A DNA stretch of 64,000 nucleotides from Thalassotalea piscium (lineage in GTDB: Bacteria > Pseudomonadota > Gammaproteobacteria > Enterobacterales > Alteromonadaceae): NCBI RefSeq assembly GCF_030295935.1, contig NZ_AP027362.1, positions 1,426,001 through 1,490,000 on the forward strand, given 5' to 3'. Positions 36,653 through 45,602 of this stretch are shown piece after piece. A program made the position numbers and the translations under genes. Within the stretch, counting starts at the first letter, position 1; every line of letters begins with the position of its first letter. Below the pieces are notes generated by a model. That model saw nothing but the letters and a program-made list of their open reading frames with translations. It ran no database searches and was not told the DNA's origin.

Positions 36653-37195
36653 ATGTCTCATACTTCGTTACCATTTCAAGCATTAAATATTGCGGTATTA
36701 ACCGTTTCAGACACACGTGATGAATCAACCGATACTTCGGGGGGGTATTTAGTAAGTGCCCTACAAGAGTCAGGACATCAACTCACTGATAAAGAGATCG
36801 TTAAAGACGATATATATCAAATGCGCGCTGTTATATCGCAGTGGATTGCAAGTGAAACAATTCAAGTTATTTTAGTTACCGGTGGAACAGGGTTTACTGA
36901 AAGAGATTCTACTCCAGAAGCGTTAACACCATTATTTGATAAAACGGTTGAGGGCTTTGGTGAGTTATTTAGGCAGTTATCTTACAGTGAAATATCAGCC
37001 TCTACTATTCAATCTCGTGCTATTGCTGGCCTTGCAAATGGCACTGTAATATTTTGTATGCCGGGTTCTACAGGTGCTTGTAAAACAGCATGGCAAAAAA
37101 TAATTCAATCGCAACTAGACGCAAGCCATAAGCCTTGTAACTTTGTTCCTCATTTATCAGTACCGTCAGCTAATAGCTGTGCTACAAGAGGGTAA
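36653..37195 (+). CDS. moaB: Molybdenum cofactor biosynthesis protein MoaB
   Basis: A 180-residue MoCF/MogA-fold protein with IAVLTVSDTRDESTDTSGGY, ILVTGGTGFTERDSTPEAL and FCMPGSTGACKTAW. It acts in molybdopterin adenylylation or a related step. ATG 36653 is chosen because AAGG precedes it by nine bases; the frame is open upstream to 36584. It heads a tight seven-gene cluster moaB-moaC-moaD-moaE-modA-modB-modC. No moaA is present in the cluster. Confidence 0.93.
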   Translation: MSHTSLPFQALNIAVLTVSDTRDESTDTSGGYLVSALQESGHQLTDKEIVKDDIYQMRAVISQWIASETIQVILVTGGTGFTERDSTPEALTPLFDKTVEGFGELFRQLSYSEISASTIQSRAIAGLANGTVIFCMPGSTGACKTAWQKIIQSQLDASHKPCNFVPHLSVPSANSCATRG

Positions 37196-37198
37196 GCT

Positions 37199-37666
37199 AT
37201 GCTAACGCACGTAAATGAGCAAGGCCAAGCTAATATGGTTGATGTTACTGATAAAAGTAATACAGTACGTATAGCTACAGCACAAGGTGCTATTTCAATG
37301 AATAGCCAAACTATTGCTGCAATAAAAGATAACAGTAATAAAAAGGGTGATGTTATTGCCACTGCTCGTATCGCTGGTATTCAAGCCGCAAAAAAGTGTG
37401 CTGACTTAATTCCTTTATGTCATCCGTTAGCATTAACTAAAGTTGAACTTAACTTCGACATTAATGAAGAAGAACAAAAAATTTTTGTCTCTGGTATGTG
37501 CAAACTAACCGGTAAAACAGGCGTAGAAATGGAAGCACTTACTGCGGTTAGTGTGGCATTATTAACATTATTTGATATGTGTAAAGCAAGTGATCCATTG
37601 ATGGAAATATCTGGCATTAAAGTAATGGATAAACAAGGCGGTAAAACAGGGCATTGGCAGCGCTAA
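37199..37666 (+). CDS. moaC: Cyclic pyranopterin monophosphate synthase MoaC
   Basis: A 155-residue enzyme that, together with MoaA, turns GTP into cyclic pyranopterin monophosphate. The active-site segment KKCADLIPLCHPLALTKVE and the conserved GKTGVEMEALTAVSVA and DMCKA are intact. It starts three bases after moaB, with GAGGG near the end of moaB as ribosome site. Confidence 0.96.
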   Translation: MLTHVNEQGQANMVDVTDKSNTVRIATAQGAISMNSQTIAAIKDNSNKKGDVIATARIAGIQAAKKCADLIPLCHPLALTKVELNFDINEEEQKIFVSGMCKLTGKTGVEMEALTAVSVALLTLFDMCKASDPLMEISGIKVMDKQGGKTGHWQR

Positions 37667-37736
37667 TGACTGACTATTTATTTGTTTAGTGTATTTAATT
37701 GACTCTTTGGCTTTAGCAGTTATAGATGAGGAATCT

Positions 37737-37985
37737 ATGAATAAAATACTTTTTTTTGGTCAACTTAAAGAACGTTTAGGGTGTGCTAACACTCAAGTAG
37801 AGTTGCCATACCCAAGTTCAGTTGCACAAGTTAAGGCTAAGTTACAGCAACGTGGTGGTCTTTGGCTGCAATTATTAGAGCAAGGTACTGTGTTATCTGC
37901 GGTTAATCAAACAATGGCAAGCGACGACTATGTGATTAACACCGGTGATGAAATTGCATTTTTCCCCCCAGTGACAGGTGGTTAA
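37737..37985 (+). CDS. moaD: Molybdopterin synthase sulfur-carrier subunit MoaD
   Basis: An 82-residue ubiquitin-like protein ending in the obligatory double glycine (FFPPVTGG), which carries the thiocarboxylate sulfur. ATG 37737 is chosen: GAGG six bases upstream, and the family begins MNKILFFGQLKE. A frame from 37689 would add 16 unlikely residues. Confidence 0.93.
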   Translation: MNKILFFGQLKERLGCANTQVELPYPSSVAQVKAKLQQRGGLWLQLLEQGTVLSAVNQTMASDDYVINTGDEIAFFPPVTGG

Positions 37986-37987
37986 CT

Positions 37988-38437
37988 ATGATATCTGTGC
38001 AGCAAAAAGACTTTAACGTAGGTGATGAGTATCATGCACTAATTCAAGATGCTCGTTCGGAAGGGGCCGTTGTTACTTTCGTTGGTTTAGTGCGCGATGT
38101 TAATCAAGGTAATTCGGTTAAAGAATTAACCTTAGAGCATTATCCAGGTATGACAGAAAAATCATTGAAAAGTATAGTGCAGCAAGCTAAGCAGCGCTGG
38201 GATTTAGGTAAGGTTCGAGTAATTCATCGAGTAGGGCAATTAGCGCTGAGTGATCAAATTGTCTTTGTGGGTGTAACCAGTCGTCATCGCGAAGTTGCAT
38301 TTGAGGCTTGCCAATTTATTATGGATTACTTAAAAAATCAGGCGCCATTTTGGAAAAAAGAAAGCACTGAGCAGGGTGATAAATGGGTTGATTTTAATGA
38401 TAAAGATCAACAAGCTATGTTACGTTGGCAAGAGTAA
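37988..38437 (+). CDS. moaE: Molybdopterin synthase catalytic subunit MoaE
   Basis: A 149-residue catalytic subunit that inserts sulfur from MoaD into precursor Z. It shows the family features TFVGLVRDVNQGNSVKELTL, IHRVGQLALSDQIVFVGVTS and the C-terminal lysine region FWKKESTEQGDKWVD. It starts two bases after moaD. Confidence 0.96.
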   Translation: MISVQQKDFNVGDEYHALIQDARSEGAVVTFVGLVRDVNQGNSVKELTLEHYPGMTEKSLKSIVQQAKQRWDLGKVRVIHRVGQLALSDQIVFVGVTSRHREVAFEACQFIMDYLKNQAPFWKKESTEQGDKWVDFNDKDQQAMLRWQE

Positions 38438-38438
38438 T

Positions 38439-39200
38439 ATGTATAAACACATAATTGGTACTTTTTTTTTATTAAGCCTATTTCAACCCTGTGCTATAGC
38501 CAAAGAATTACGTGTTGCGGTAGCAAGTAATTTTCATCATGCGCTCACTCTACTATCTCGTCAGTTTGAGCAAGAAACTGGCATAAAAGTTAAATTATCT
38601 TCAGGCGCTAGCGGACTACTTTATGCGCAAGTGGTTCGGGGCGCTCCATTCGATTTGTTTTTTTCAGCTGATGTAGAGCGCCCAGAGTTACTTGAAAGCC
38701 AAGGTTTAACAACTAATAGAAATACCTATGTTTACGGGCGTATAGCGTTATGGTCGCCTCAGAGCAAAGCAATTGTTGGTCAGTCGTTTTTAACTAACTT
38801 TGATCAACGATTAGCGATTGCTAACCCCCGGCTAGCACCTTATGGAAAGGCGGCTGAACAAACGTTAGCGTATTTAAAGCTAAGCACTAAGTTTAATTCA
38901 ACCCTTATATTAGGTAATAATATTAATCAAACATTTCAATTTGTTGACTCAGGTAATGTGCTTGCTGGTTTTGTTGCCTATTCACTATTAAAAAATCAGT
39001 CAATTAATAATAATTATTGGCTGGTACCGCAAACGTTTCACGGGCCAATTGCTCAACAAGTTGTTTTATTAAAAGCATCAAAGCATAAAAAAGCAGCACA
39101 AGCTTTGCTTGAATTTATACTTTCTGCTTCTACTCAAACTAAATTACAAACAATGGGCTACAGCTCAGTAAATAAAGCAATTGCTTTAGGTGCTATTTAA
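38439..39200 (+). CDS. modA: Molybdate-binding periplasmic protein ModA
   Basis: About 253 residues. A signal peptide (MYKHIIGTFFLLSLFQPCAI) is followed by a type II binding protein fold with AASNF-type anion loops (VAVASNFHHAL, LSSGASGLLYAQVVRGAPFD). It delivers molybdate (or tungstate) to ModBC. The start ATG lies one base after the moaE stop, and its stop overlaps modB (TAATG). Physical union with moa genes supports molybdate rather than another anion. Confidence 0.94.
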   Translation: MYKHIIGTFFLLSLFQPCAIAKELRVAVASNFHHALTLLSRQFEQETGIKVKLSSGASGLLYAQVVRGAPFDLFFSADVERPELLESQGLTTNRNTYVYGRIALWSPQSKAIVGQSFLTNFDQRLAIANPRLAPYGKAAEQTLAYLKLSTKFNSTLILGNNINQTFQFVDSGNVLAGFVAYSLLKNQSINNNYWLVPQTFHGPIAQQVVLLKASKHKKAAQALLEFILSASTQTKLQTMGYSSVNKAIALGAI

Positions 39201-39880
39201 TGGATGCTTGGCAGTCTGATGCACTTGCGTTATGGCTAACTCTTAAACTTGCGCTATTTACCGTGGTTATTTTATTGATTATTGGACTGCCATTAGCATG
39301 GTGGTTATCGCGTTACCATGGTCGAGGCAAGTCTATTATACAAGCGCTCATTGCAATGCCATTGGTGCTTCCTCCAACGGTGCTAGGGTTTTATTTGTTG
39401 ATATTTTTTTCACCACAATCTTGGTTTGGCAGTTTGTGGGTTACGGTAACAGGGCAGCAATTAGTCTTTAGTTTTACGGGTATTTTATTAGGTTCACTTA
39501 TTTATTCTTTACCTTTTGTTGTACAACCACTCTATTCAGGTTTTTGTCAATTAGGACGCCAGTATGAAAGTGTAGCGGCCAGTTTGGGCTTAAATTCAAC
39601 TAAACGCATGTTATACATAGTATTGCCTATGATAAAACCGGCTATTATTACTGCTGCCACACTTGGCTTTGCACATACGCTAGGGGAGTTTGGTTTGGTG
39701 TTGATGATTGGTGGTAACTTACCCGGTGAAACACAAGTAATGTCGATCGCGCTTTATAATCATGTAGAAGCTCTCGATTATGAGAAAGCACATGTGTTAG
39801 CCTTGATTTTATTGCTAAGCTCTTTTTTTAGCTTAATTTTATTATATAAGTTTAATCGTCCGTCTATGTTTGAGTCTTAA
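39200..39880 (+). CDS. modB: Molybdate ABC transporter permease ModB
   Basis: A 226-residue inner-membrane permease with five or six helices. The EAA loop that contacts ModC is ESVAASLGLNSTKRMLYIVL, and helices include LPLAWWLSRYHGRGKS and ALIAMPLVLPPTVLGFYLLI. Translation is coupled to modA by a one-base overlap. Confidence 0.95.
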   Translation: MDAWQSDALALWLTLKLALFTVVILLIIGLPLAWWLSRYHGRGKSIIQALIAMPLVLPPTVLGFYLLIFFSPQSWFGSLWVTVTGQQLVFSFTGILLGSLIYSLPFVVQPLYSGFCQLGRQYESVAASLGLNSTKRMLYIVLPMIKPAIITAATLGFAHTLGEFGLVLMIGGNLPGETQVMSIALYNHVEALDYEKAHVLALILLLSSFFSLILLYKFNRPSMFES

Positions 39881-39900
39881 TATGAAGTTAGCATTGTAAT

Positions 39901-40962
39901 ATGAGTTTATCGATAAAGCTCTGTCATCCCTTAGATAATAATACAGCGTCAGCTTTTGTGCTTGAGCTTGATTTAATGCTTTCGATAAAAGAACATGTTG
40001 TGGGTGTTTTTGGAGATTCTGGTGCAGGTAAGTCGACCTTGCTTAAACATATAGCGGGTATCGTTCAAACCAGGGGAAAGCAAATTGTTTACTATCAAGA
40101 CGATATTACTGCGTTATTGCCCGAACATTCACCTTGTTGCTATCAAAATCAGCATGGCTATTTATTTTCTCATTTAACAGTGAAACAAAATTTAGCGTTG
40201 GTGCTAAGGCACGGAAATTATAGTGATACTGTGCCTTTTACTTTCGATGAAGTTATTAAATGGTGCAACCTTTTACCTTTACTTGAACAGAATATATCAA
40301 CGTTGTCAGGCGGAGAAATACAGCGTATTGCTTTTGCCCGCAGCTTGTTGTCGGGTAAATCATTAATTCTATTGGATGAACCATTTTCAGCTTTAGATTG
40401 GCAAACACGAGAGCAAATGCTTAGATTGCTCCCTTGGTTGAAAGCCAATTATGGCATTGAATTTATAATTGTTAGTCATTCACTACGTGAGTTGAGTTTA
40501 GTCGCCAGTTATATTGTTATATTAAAGCAGGGTAAAGTGATTAAGCATGGCGTTAGTAATGAAATTATCACTCGTTATAGTCAAGGGCATGGCCAACAAG
40601 CGGTAACAGCTTTACGCGGTAAAGTTATTGAGCATATTGAAAAGTACCAATTAGCAAAAGTGTTACTCGATGGAGAAAATGAACAAGCAGTGACTGTGCA
40701 TGCTAATGATATGTATCAAGGTAATGTGTTGTTATCACTTAACGCGAACAAAGTGAGTTTATCTAAAACTAAGCCAAGCCTCACCAGTATTGTAAACTTA
40801 TTGAAAGTGACAGTGCGAAAGATTGAACGCCAACCAAGTGCTGCACTCATCACACTGGCATTAAATGAACAGTTAATTTTAGCTGAAATATCACTAATGT
40901 CGTTAGATAAACTGACATTAGCGATTGATGAACAAGTTTATGCCCAGTTTAAGGTTTTATAG
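39901..40962 (+). CDS. modC: Molybdate ABC transporter ATPase ModC
   Basis: A 353-residue ATPase with Walker A GDSGAGKSTLL, signature LSGGEIQRIAFARSL and Walker B LILLDEPFSALD. The C-terminal TOBE/Mop-type region (about 285-350) probably binds oxyanion as a regulator. Last gene of moaBCDE-modABC. No separate modE repressor is seen. Confidence 0.95.
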   Translation: MSLSIKLCHPLDNNTASAFVLELDLMLSIKEHVVGVFGDSGAGKSTLLKHIAGIVQTRGKQIVYYQDDITALLPEHSPCCYQNQHGYLFSHLTVKQNLALVLRHGNYSDTVPFTFDEVIKWCNLLPLLEQNISTLSGGEIQRIAFARSLLSGKSLILLDEPFSALDWQTREQMLRLLPWLKANYGIEFIIVSHSLRELSLVASYIVILKQGKVIKHGVSNEIITRYSQGHGQQAVTALRGKVIEHIEKYQLAKVLLDGENEQAVTVHANDMYQGNVLLSLNANKVSLSKTKPSLTSIVNLLKVTVRKIERQPSAALITLALNEQLILAEISLMSLDKLTLAIDEQVYAQFKVL

Positions 40963-40987
40963 TGCCTAATTGATATAAGTTGAGCTG

Positions 40988-41767
40988 TTAACCAGACTCC
41001 ATCGCCAATATTGTTTTAATATCTAGTGTTTCTGTAAAACGTACCAAGCCCACTTCTTTATGAATACGAGCGTATACCGCCATACGATCTGATAACTCAT
41101 TACCTTCATTATTGGCATGCCCTTTAACATGAGTAACAGTAACCTTGTCTTTAATTTCTTGGTATAAGCTGAAACATGCTTGTACTAATTCTGGATTTTT
41201 AATTGCCTCGCCATTTGCCTTTTTCCAGCCTTTATTTTTCCAGCCTACTGCCCATTTAGTTATGCTGTCTATTGAGTATTTAGAGTCAGATAAAACTTGC
41301 ACGCTTTCATGTGTTAATAAGTATTGTTTAGCAAGTTTAAATGCAGCAAGCATTCCGTTTAATTCTGCTGTGTTATTTGTGCCATTAGCATTATATAAAC
41401 CGTACCATAATTGCGTAAGTTTATTATGTTGATATACAGCTAGACCAGTTCCTGACTTACCTGGATTAGGCGAGCAAGCACCATCACAGTATATTTGAAT
41501 GTCGGCTTTAATTACTGGAGACGCACTTGTTGATTTATTGCCTGATGCTTTAGTGCCAGAACTTATAGCCGAACCACTTTTATTTTTTGAACGGTTCATT
41601 AGTGCTTTGGTATAACTTGATTTAAAGGCGCCCTCTGCTTCTTCTTTTGAAGGAAACCCCATAAATTGAGCATCAGAACGTCCGGCTGTTAAGCGTTGCA
41701 CAGTGCCCCAGTTGTCAAAAACGCCCGTTTTTTCACCTTTCCAAACAACGTAATGTTTTTTAGCCAT
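40988..41767 (-). CDS. RNase H1 with N-terminal hybrid-binding (viroplasmin-like) domain
   Basis: 259 residues. The N-terminal hybrid-binding domain (HYVVWKGEKTGVFDNWGTVQ) is followed by a Ser/Lys-rich linker (58-85) and an RNase H catalytic domain. The four carboxylates are D95 (YCDGAC), E135 (TAELNG), D161 (LSDSKY) and D227 (LSDRMA), with H217 in VKGHANN. It degrades RNA in RNA-DNA hybrids. This eukaryote-like architecture differs from classic rnhA, which may exist elsewhere. It lies three bases downstream of lgt on the same strand. Confidence 0.9.
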   Translation of the reverse strand: MAKKHYVVWKGEKTGVFDNWGTVQRLTAGRSDAQFMGFPSKEEAEGAFKSSYTKALMNRSKNKSGSAISSGTKASGNKSTSASPVIKADIQIYCDGACSPNPGKSGTGLAVYQHNKLTQLWYGLYNANGTNNTAELNGMLAAFKLAKQYLLTHESVQVLSDSKYSIDSITKWAVGWKNKGWKKANGEAIKNPELVQACFSLYQEIKDKVTVTHVKGHANNEGNELSDRMAVYARIHKEVGLVRFTETLDIKTILAMESG

Positions 41768-41770
41768 GAT

Positions 41771-42556
41771 CTATCCTTTAGTCATACGTTTGGTTGAAGA
41801 AAGTACGAGGTATATACCAATGATAAAAAATGGAATACTTAGCATTTGACCCGTATTTAAAGACACTTCTATTGAGTAAGCAGCTTGTTGTTGTTTGAAA
41901 AATTCAACAATAAAGCGAGCTGTAAAAGTCATAATTAAAAATAAGCCCAATAGCATACCACGGTTATTTTTAGCTGAGGTTGAACGATAAATTAACGTTA
42001 AAACGACAAAGATAATTAAATAAGCGAGCGCTTCATAAAGTTGCGCCGGATGGCGAGGTAAGTTATCAATACGCTGAAAAACGACAGCCCATGAAACATC
42101 AGTTACTTTACCAATAATTTCTGAGTTAACAAAGTTTGCACTACGAACAAATATACCAAAAAGCGCGGTAGTTATTGCTAAACGATCAAGTAACCACAGC
42201 AGGTCTTGTTGATGACGTTTACAATAGAAGTAAACCGCTATAATAACACCTAAGCCGCCACCATGGCTGGCTAATCCGCCTTCCCAGATAGCTAATATTT
42301 TTAATGGGTTTGCTAAGTAATACCCTGGATCATAAAATAAACAATGACCTAAACGAGCGCCAATAACAATGCCAATAACGGCATACATTAATAAATTATC
42401 TAGCTTATCAACAGGCTGCTTTTCTTGTATAAAAATCCACTTCATAAAATACAAACCAACGAATATAGCGCTGGCAAATAAAGCGCCATACCAATGAATA
42501 GTGAGGGGACCAATAGCAATAAGTACTGGGTCGATATTCCAAATAAAATGACTCAA
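41771..42556 (-). CDS. lgt: Prolipoprotein diacylglyceryl transferase
   Basis: A 261-residue inner-membrane enzyme with about seven helices. It transfers diacylglycerol to the lipobox cysteine of prolipoproteins. Conserved residues are H21-W-Y23-G, H98-GGGLG, R138-S-A-N141-F and HPAQLYEAL. Length is close to the family mean. The usual downstream partner thyA is absent; an RNase H gene follows instead. Confidence 0.96.
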   Translation of the reverse strand: MSHFIWNIDPVLIAIGPLTIHWYGALFASAIFVGLYFMKWIFIQEKQPVDKLDNLLMYAVIGIVIGARLGHCLFYDPGYYLANPLKILAIWEGGLASHGGGLGVIIAVYFYCKRHQQDLLWLLDRLAITTALFGIFVRSANFVNSEIIGKVTDVSWAVVFQRIDNLPRHPAQLYEALAYLIIFVVLTLIYRSTSAKNNRGMLLGLFLIMTFTARFIVEFFKQQQAAYSIEVSLNTGQMLSIPFFIIGIYLVLSSTKRMTKG

Positions 42557-42645
42557 CAGATAACCTTAAAATGTGAAAACGTAATTAGCGCATAATATAT
42601 CAAGAGTGAGCTATATTTGCAGCGGATAAAATAAGCAAAGGACAT

Positions 42646-43566
42646 TTATTTTACTGAAATCTCGGTATGCCCTAACTGCCGTTCAAAGAAACCCTCTAAG
42701 AAGTTTAATAACAACCTGAGTTTTTTGTTACTTGCAGTGCCAGGAGGGAAAACACCATAAATATTGATATCATTTAACTTGTAGTCTTTTAACACAACTT
42801 CTAATGTTCCTGATTGTATTTTTGGCCAAGCATCATATGTAGGTATTCGTGCCAGTCCATTACCCGCTTCAACAAATGCAGTTCGCGCGGCAGCATTATT
42901 TGTGCTGATTGAACCTTTAGTTGCAATGCTATACGAACGACTCCCTTGCTTAAGTGTTAATACGCCAGAAGTAAGTTTATAAATTACCCATTGATGACTA
43001 CCTAAGTCGGCTGGTGTTTTAGGGTAGCCATATTGCTGAAAGTATTCAGGTGCGCCACATAAACAGGTAGGTAATGTGGCTAATTTTTTTGCTTGTAAAC
43101 CAGAGTCTGCTAACGGCGCGCCTCTTATGGCTAGATCAATCCCTTCTTTCATAATGTTAACGACTTCATCGGTTAACATTACATCTAATGTTATTTTTGG
43201 GTATAGCTTTCTAAAGTCATTTAATGCAGGCACCACCATTTGTAAACCAACATTTACTGGGCAGGTAATTTTTAATAAGCCTTCAGGTTCATTTTTAATG
43301 CTTTCAATTTGTTGATTGGCCGCGTTTGCTTGTTCAGCTATAACTTTGCAGCGTAAATAATATGCTTGTCCTGCTTCAGTAAGATTTATTGAACGTGTTG
43401 TTCTGTTTAGTAGCTTTACTCCTAATTGTGCCTCAAGCTTTTTTAGATGATAGCTAACTACGGCGCGTGAAAGGCCAATATGTCTTGCTGCACCGCTTAA
43501 ACTGCCTTGTTCAATAACTTGAGCAAAAACGACCATACTTTTAAGTTGTTCAAATGAAATATTCAT
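42646..43566 (-). CDS. LysR-family regulator of the adjacent detoxification genes
   Basis: A 306-residue LTTR of the CrgA/AaeR-like branch: HTH SLSGAARHIGLSRAVVSYHL, then KKLEAQLGVKLLNRTTRSI, effector domain 90-295. It is divergent from a three-gene set (DJ-1-like protein, iron alcohol dehydrogenase, MDR oxidoreductase) across a 142-base gap, so it probably controls them. The inducer may be an aldehyde or quinone (inference). Confidence 0.88.
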   Translation of the reverse strand: MNISFEQLKSMVVFAQVIEQGSLSGAARHIGLSRAVVSYHLKKLEAQLGVKLLNRTTRSINLTEAGQAYYLRCKVIAEQANAANQQIESIKNEPEGLLKITCPVNVGLQMVVPALNDFRKLYPKITLDVMLTDEVVNIMKEGIDLAIRGAPLADSGLQAKKLATLPTCLCGAPEYFQQYGYPKTPADLGSHQWVIYKLTSGVLTLKQGSRSYSIATKGSISTNNAAARTAFVEAGNGLARIPTYDAWPKIQSGTLEVVLKDYKLNDINIYGVFPPGTASNKKLRLLLNFLEGFFERQLGHTEISVK

Positions 43567-43708
43567 GTGTAATTACATTTCTAAACGTTAGAATATTATT
43601 GTATCAATTATTTGACTAATAAAGTTAAATTTCTCTACATTGTTAGTCTGTAACTATAGGACTATACTTGCCGCATTAAAGAAATAAAGCGATAAAAGGC
43701 GAAAAGAA

Positions 43709-44395
43709 ATGACTAAAAAGGTATTAATGGTTCTCACATCGCATGATGAACTTGGTAACACAGGCGAGAAAACAGGATTTTGGGTTGAAGAGTTTGCAGC
43801 ACCATACTATATATTTCTTGATGCTGGTGTAGAGGTTGTACTGGCATCGCCAAAAGGTGGTCAAGCACCTATTGACCCTAAAAGTCAGCTAGCTGATTTT
43901 CAAACATTAGCCACTAAACGTTTCGATAACGATACACAAACCCAACAAAAAATAGCTACAACAGTAAAGTTATCAGAAGTTAATGCAACAGATTATGATG
44001 GGGTTTTTTATCCAGGTGGTCACGGTCCATTATGGGACTTAACTGAGAGTGTTCATTCAATAGCATTAATTGAGCGTTTTTTAGCGACTAATAAACCTGT
44101 TGCCACCGTATGCCATGCAAGTGCTGCATTATTAAATGTAAAAGATAGCTCGGGTACATTGGCAATTAATGGTAAAGCGGTTACAGGTTTTACAAATGGT
44201 GAAGAAGATGCTGTTCAATTAACTAATATTGTGCCTTTTTTACTCGAAGATGAGTTAATTAAACGTGGTGGCGTTTATCAAAAAACCCAAGACTGGCATC
44301 CTTTTGCCGTTCAAGACGGCCTAATTATTTCAGGTCAAAATCCAGCAAGTTCAGCACTAGCGGCTGAAAAGCTGTTGTCACACATCAATTCTTAA
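43709..44395 (+). CDS. DJ-1/PfpI-family protein (Hsp31-like)
   Basis: A 228-residue class I glutamine-amidotransferase-fold protein of the Hsp31/YajL superfamily. The nucleophile elbow holds C135-H136 (VATVCHASAAL), and the GG loop is FYPGGHGPLWD. Family members act as glyoxalase III, deglycase or chaperone. Position before two carbonyl reductases supports handling of reactive aldehydes. The ribosome site is GGCGAAAAG before the ATG. Confidence 0.88.
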   Translation: MTKKVLMVLTSHDELGNTGEKTGFWVEEFAAPYYIFLDAGVEVVLASPKGGQAPIDPKSQLADFQTLATKRFDNDTQTQQKIATTVKLSEVNATDYDGVFYPGGHGPLWDLTESVHSIALIERFLATNKPVATVCHASAALLNVKDSSGTLAINGKAVTGFTNGEEDAVQLTNIVPFLLEDELIKRGGVYQKTQDWHPFAVQDGLIISGQNPASSALAAEKLLSHINS

Positions 44396-44412
44396 TATAA
44401 GTAGGTTTTTCA

Positions 44413-45570
44413 ATGTTAAATTTCAGTTTTAAAAATGCAACGGCAATTCATTTTGGTGAAGGTCAAATTAAAAAAGTTACACGTGAGATACCCTTAACCG
44501 CAAAAGTATTAGTTATTTATGGTGGTGGATCAATTAAAAGTAATGGCGTTTACGACCAAGTTGTAACTGCATTAGCCAATCATACTTGGTGTGAATTCTC
44601 AGGTATTGAACCAAACCCAAAGTACGACACGTTAATTAAAGCGCAAACCCTTATTAAAAATGAAAATATCGATTATTTATTAGCGGTAGGCGGAGGCTCT
44701 GTTGTTGACGGTGCAAAATTTATTGCAGCTGCAGCATTATTTGAGGGTGATGATCCTTGGGATATTCTCGCGAAACAACAGCCAGTGAAACAAGCACTGC
44801 CATTGGGCGCTATTTTAACTTTACCTGCAACGGGCTCTGAAAGTAATGGTAATTCAGTGGTAACACGCGATGGCAATAAACTTGGGTTTTCTAGCCCGTT
44901 AGTATGCCCAACATTTGCGGTATTAGATCCAAGTGTGACTTTGTCATTATCAGATCGCCAAATTAGTAATGGTGTGGTCGATGCTTTTATACATGTAATG
45001 GAGCAATACCTAAATTACAGTGTTAACGGTAAAGTACAAGATCGCTTTTCTGAAGGGTTGTTAATGACGCTGATTGAAGAAGGACCGAAAGCATTATCTG
45101 AAAATTCAAAAGCTGATATTTCTGTTCGTGCCAATATTATGTGGTCAGCTACTATGGCTCTTAATGGCCTTATTGGTGCAGGCGTACCGCAAGACTGGTC
45201 TACTCATATGATTGGCCATGAGTTAACAGGTGCTTATGGCATTGACCATGCACGCACTTTATCAATTGTACTACCTGCGGTAATGAAAGTATGCCGAGCA
45301 GCTAAGCGTGAAAAACTTTTACAGTATGCTGAACGAGTTTGGCAGATAACTGAAGGTGATGAAAATTCACGAATAGATCAAGCCATAGCGTTAACTGAAA
45401 GCTTTTTTGAAACAATGCAAGTGCCAACCCGATTATCGCAAGTGGATATTGGTGAAGATAAAATTGATGGATTGATTGAAAGACTTAAACAGCACGGCAT
45501 GATCGCCTTAGGTGAAAACAAAGATATTACCCCTGAAGTTAGTCGAAAAATATTGATGCAAGCGTTGTAA
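44413..45570 (+). CDS. Iron-containing (group III) alcohol dehydrogenase, YqhD-like
   Basis: 385 residues. The N-terminal nucleotide domain holds YGGGSIKSNGVYDQ and VGGGSVVDGAKF. The C-terminal metal domain has likely ligands D190 and H194 (GVVDAFIHVMEQ) and H269 and H279 (IGHELTGAYGIDHA). YqhD-like enzymes reduce short aldehydes with NADPH, protecting from lipid-peroxidation products. Second gene of the LysR-linked cluster, 17 bases after the DJ-1 gene. Confidence 0.92.
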   Translation: MLNFSFKNATAIHFGEGQIKKVTREIPLTAKVLVIYGGGSIKSNGVYDQVVTALANHTWCEFSGIEPNPKYDTLIKAQTLIKNENIDYLLAVGGGSVVDGAKFIAAAALFEGDDPWDILAKQQPVKQALPLGAILTLPATGSESNGNSVVTRDGNKLGFSSPLVCPTFAVLDPSVTLSLSDRQISNGVVDAFIHVMEQYLNYSVNGKVQDRFSEGLLMTLIEEGPKALSENSKADISVRANIMWSATMALNGLIGAGVPQDWSTHMIGHELTGAYGIDHARTLSIVLPAVMKVCRAAKREKLLQYAERVWQITEGDENSRIDQAIALTESFFETMQVPTRLSQVDIGEDKIDGLIERLKQHGMIALGENKDITPEVSRKILMQAL

Positions 45571-45602
45571 GAGCTGCCTCATAAATACACTTAGGAATGA
45601 CA

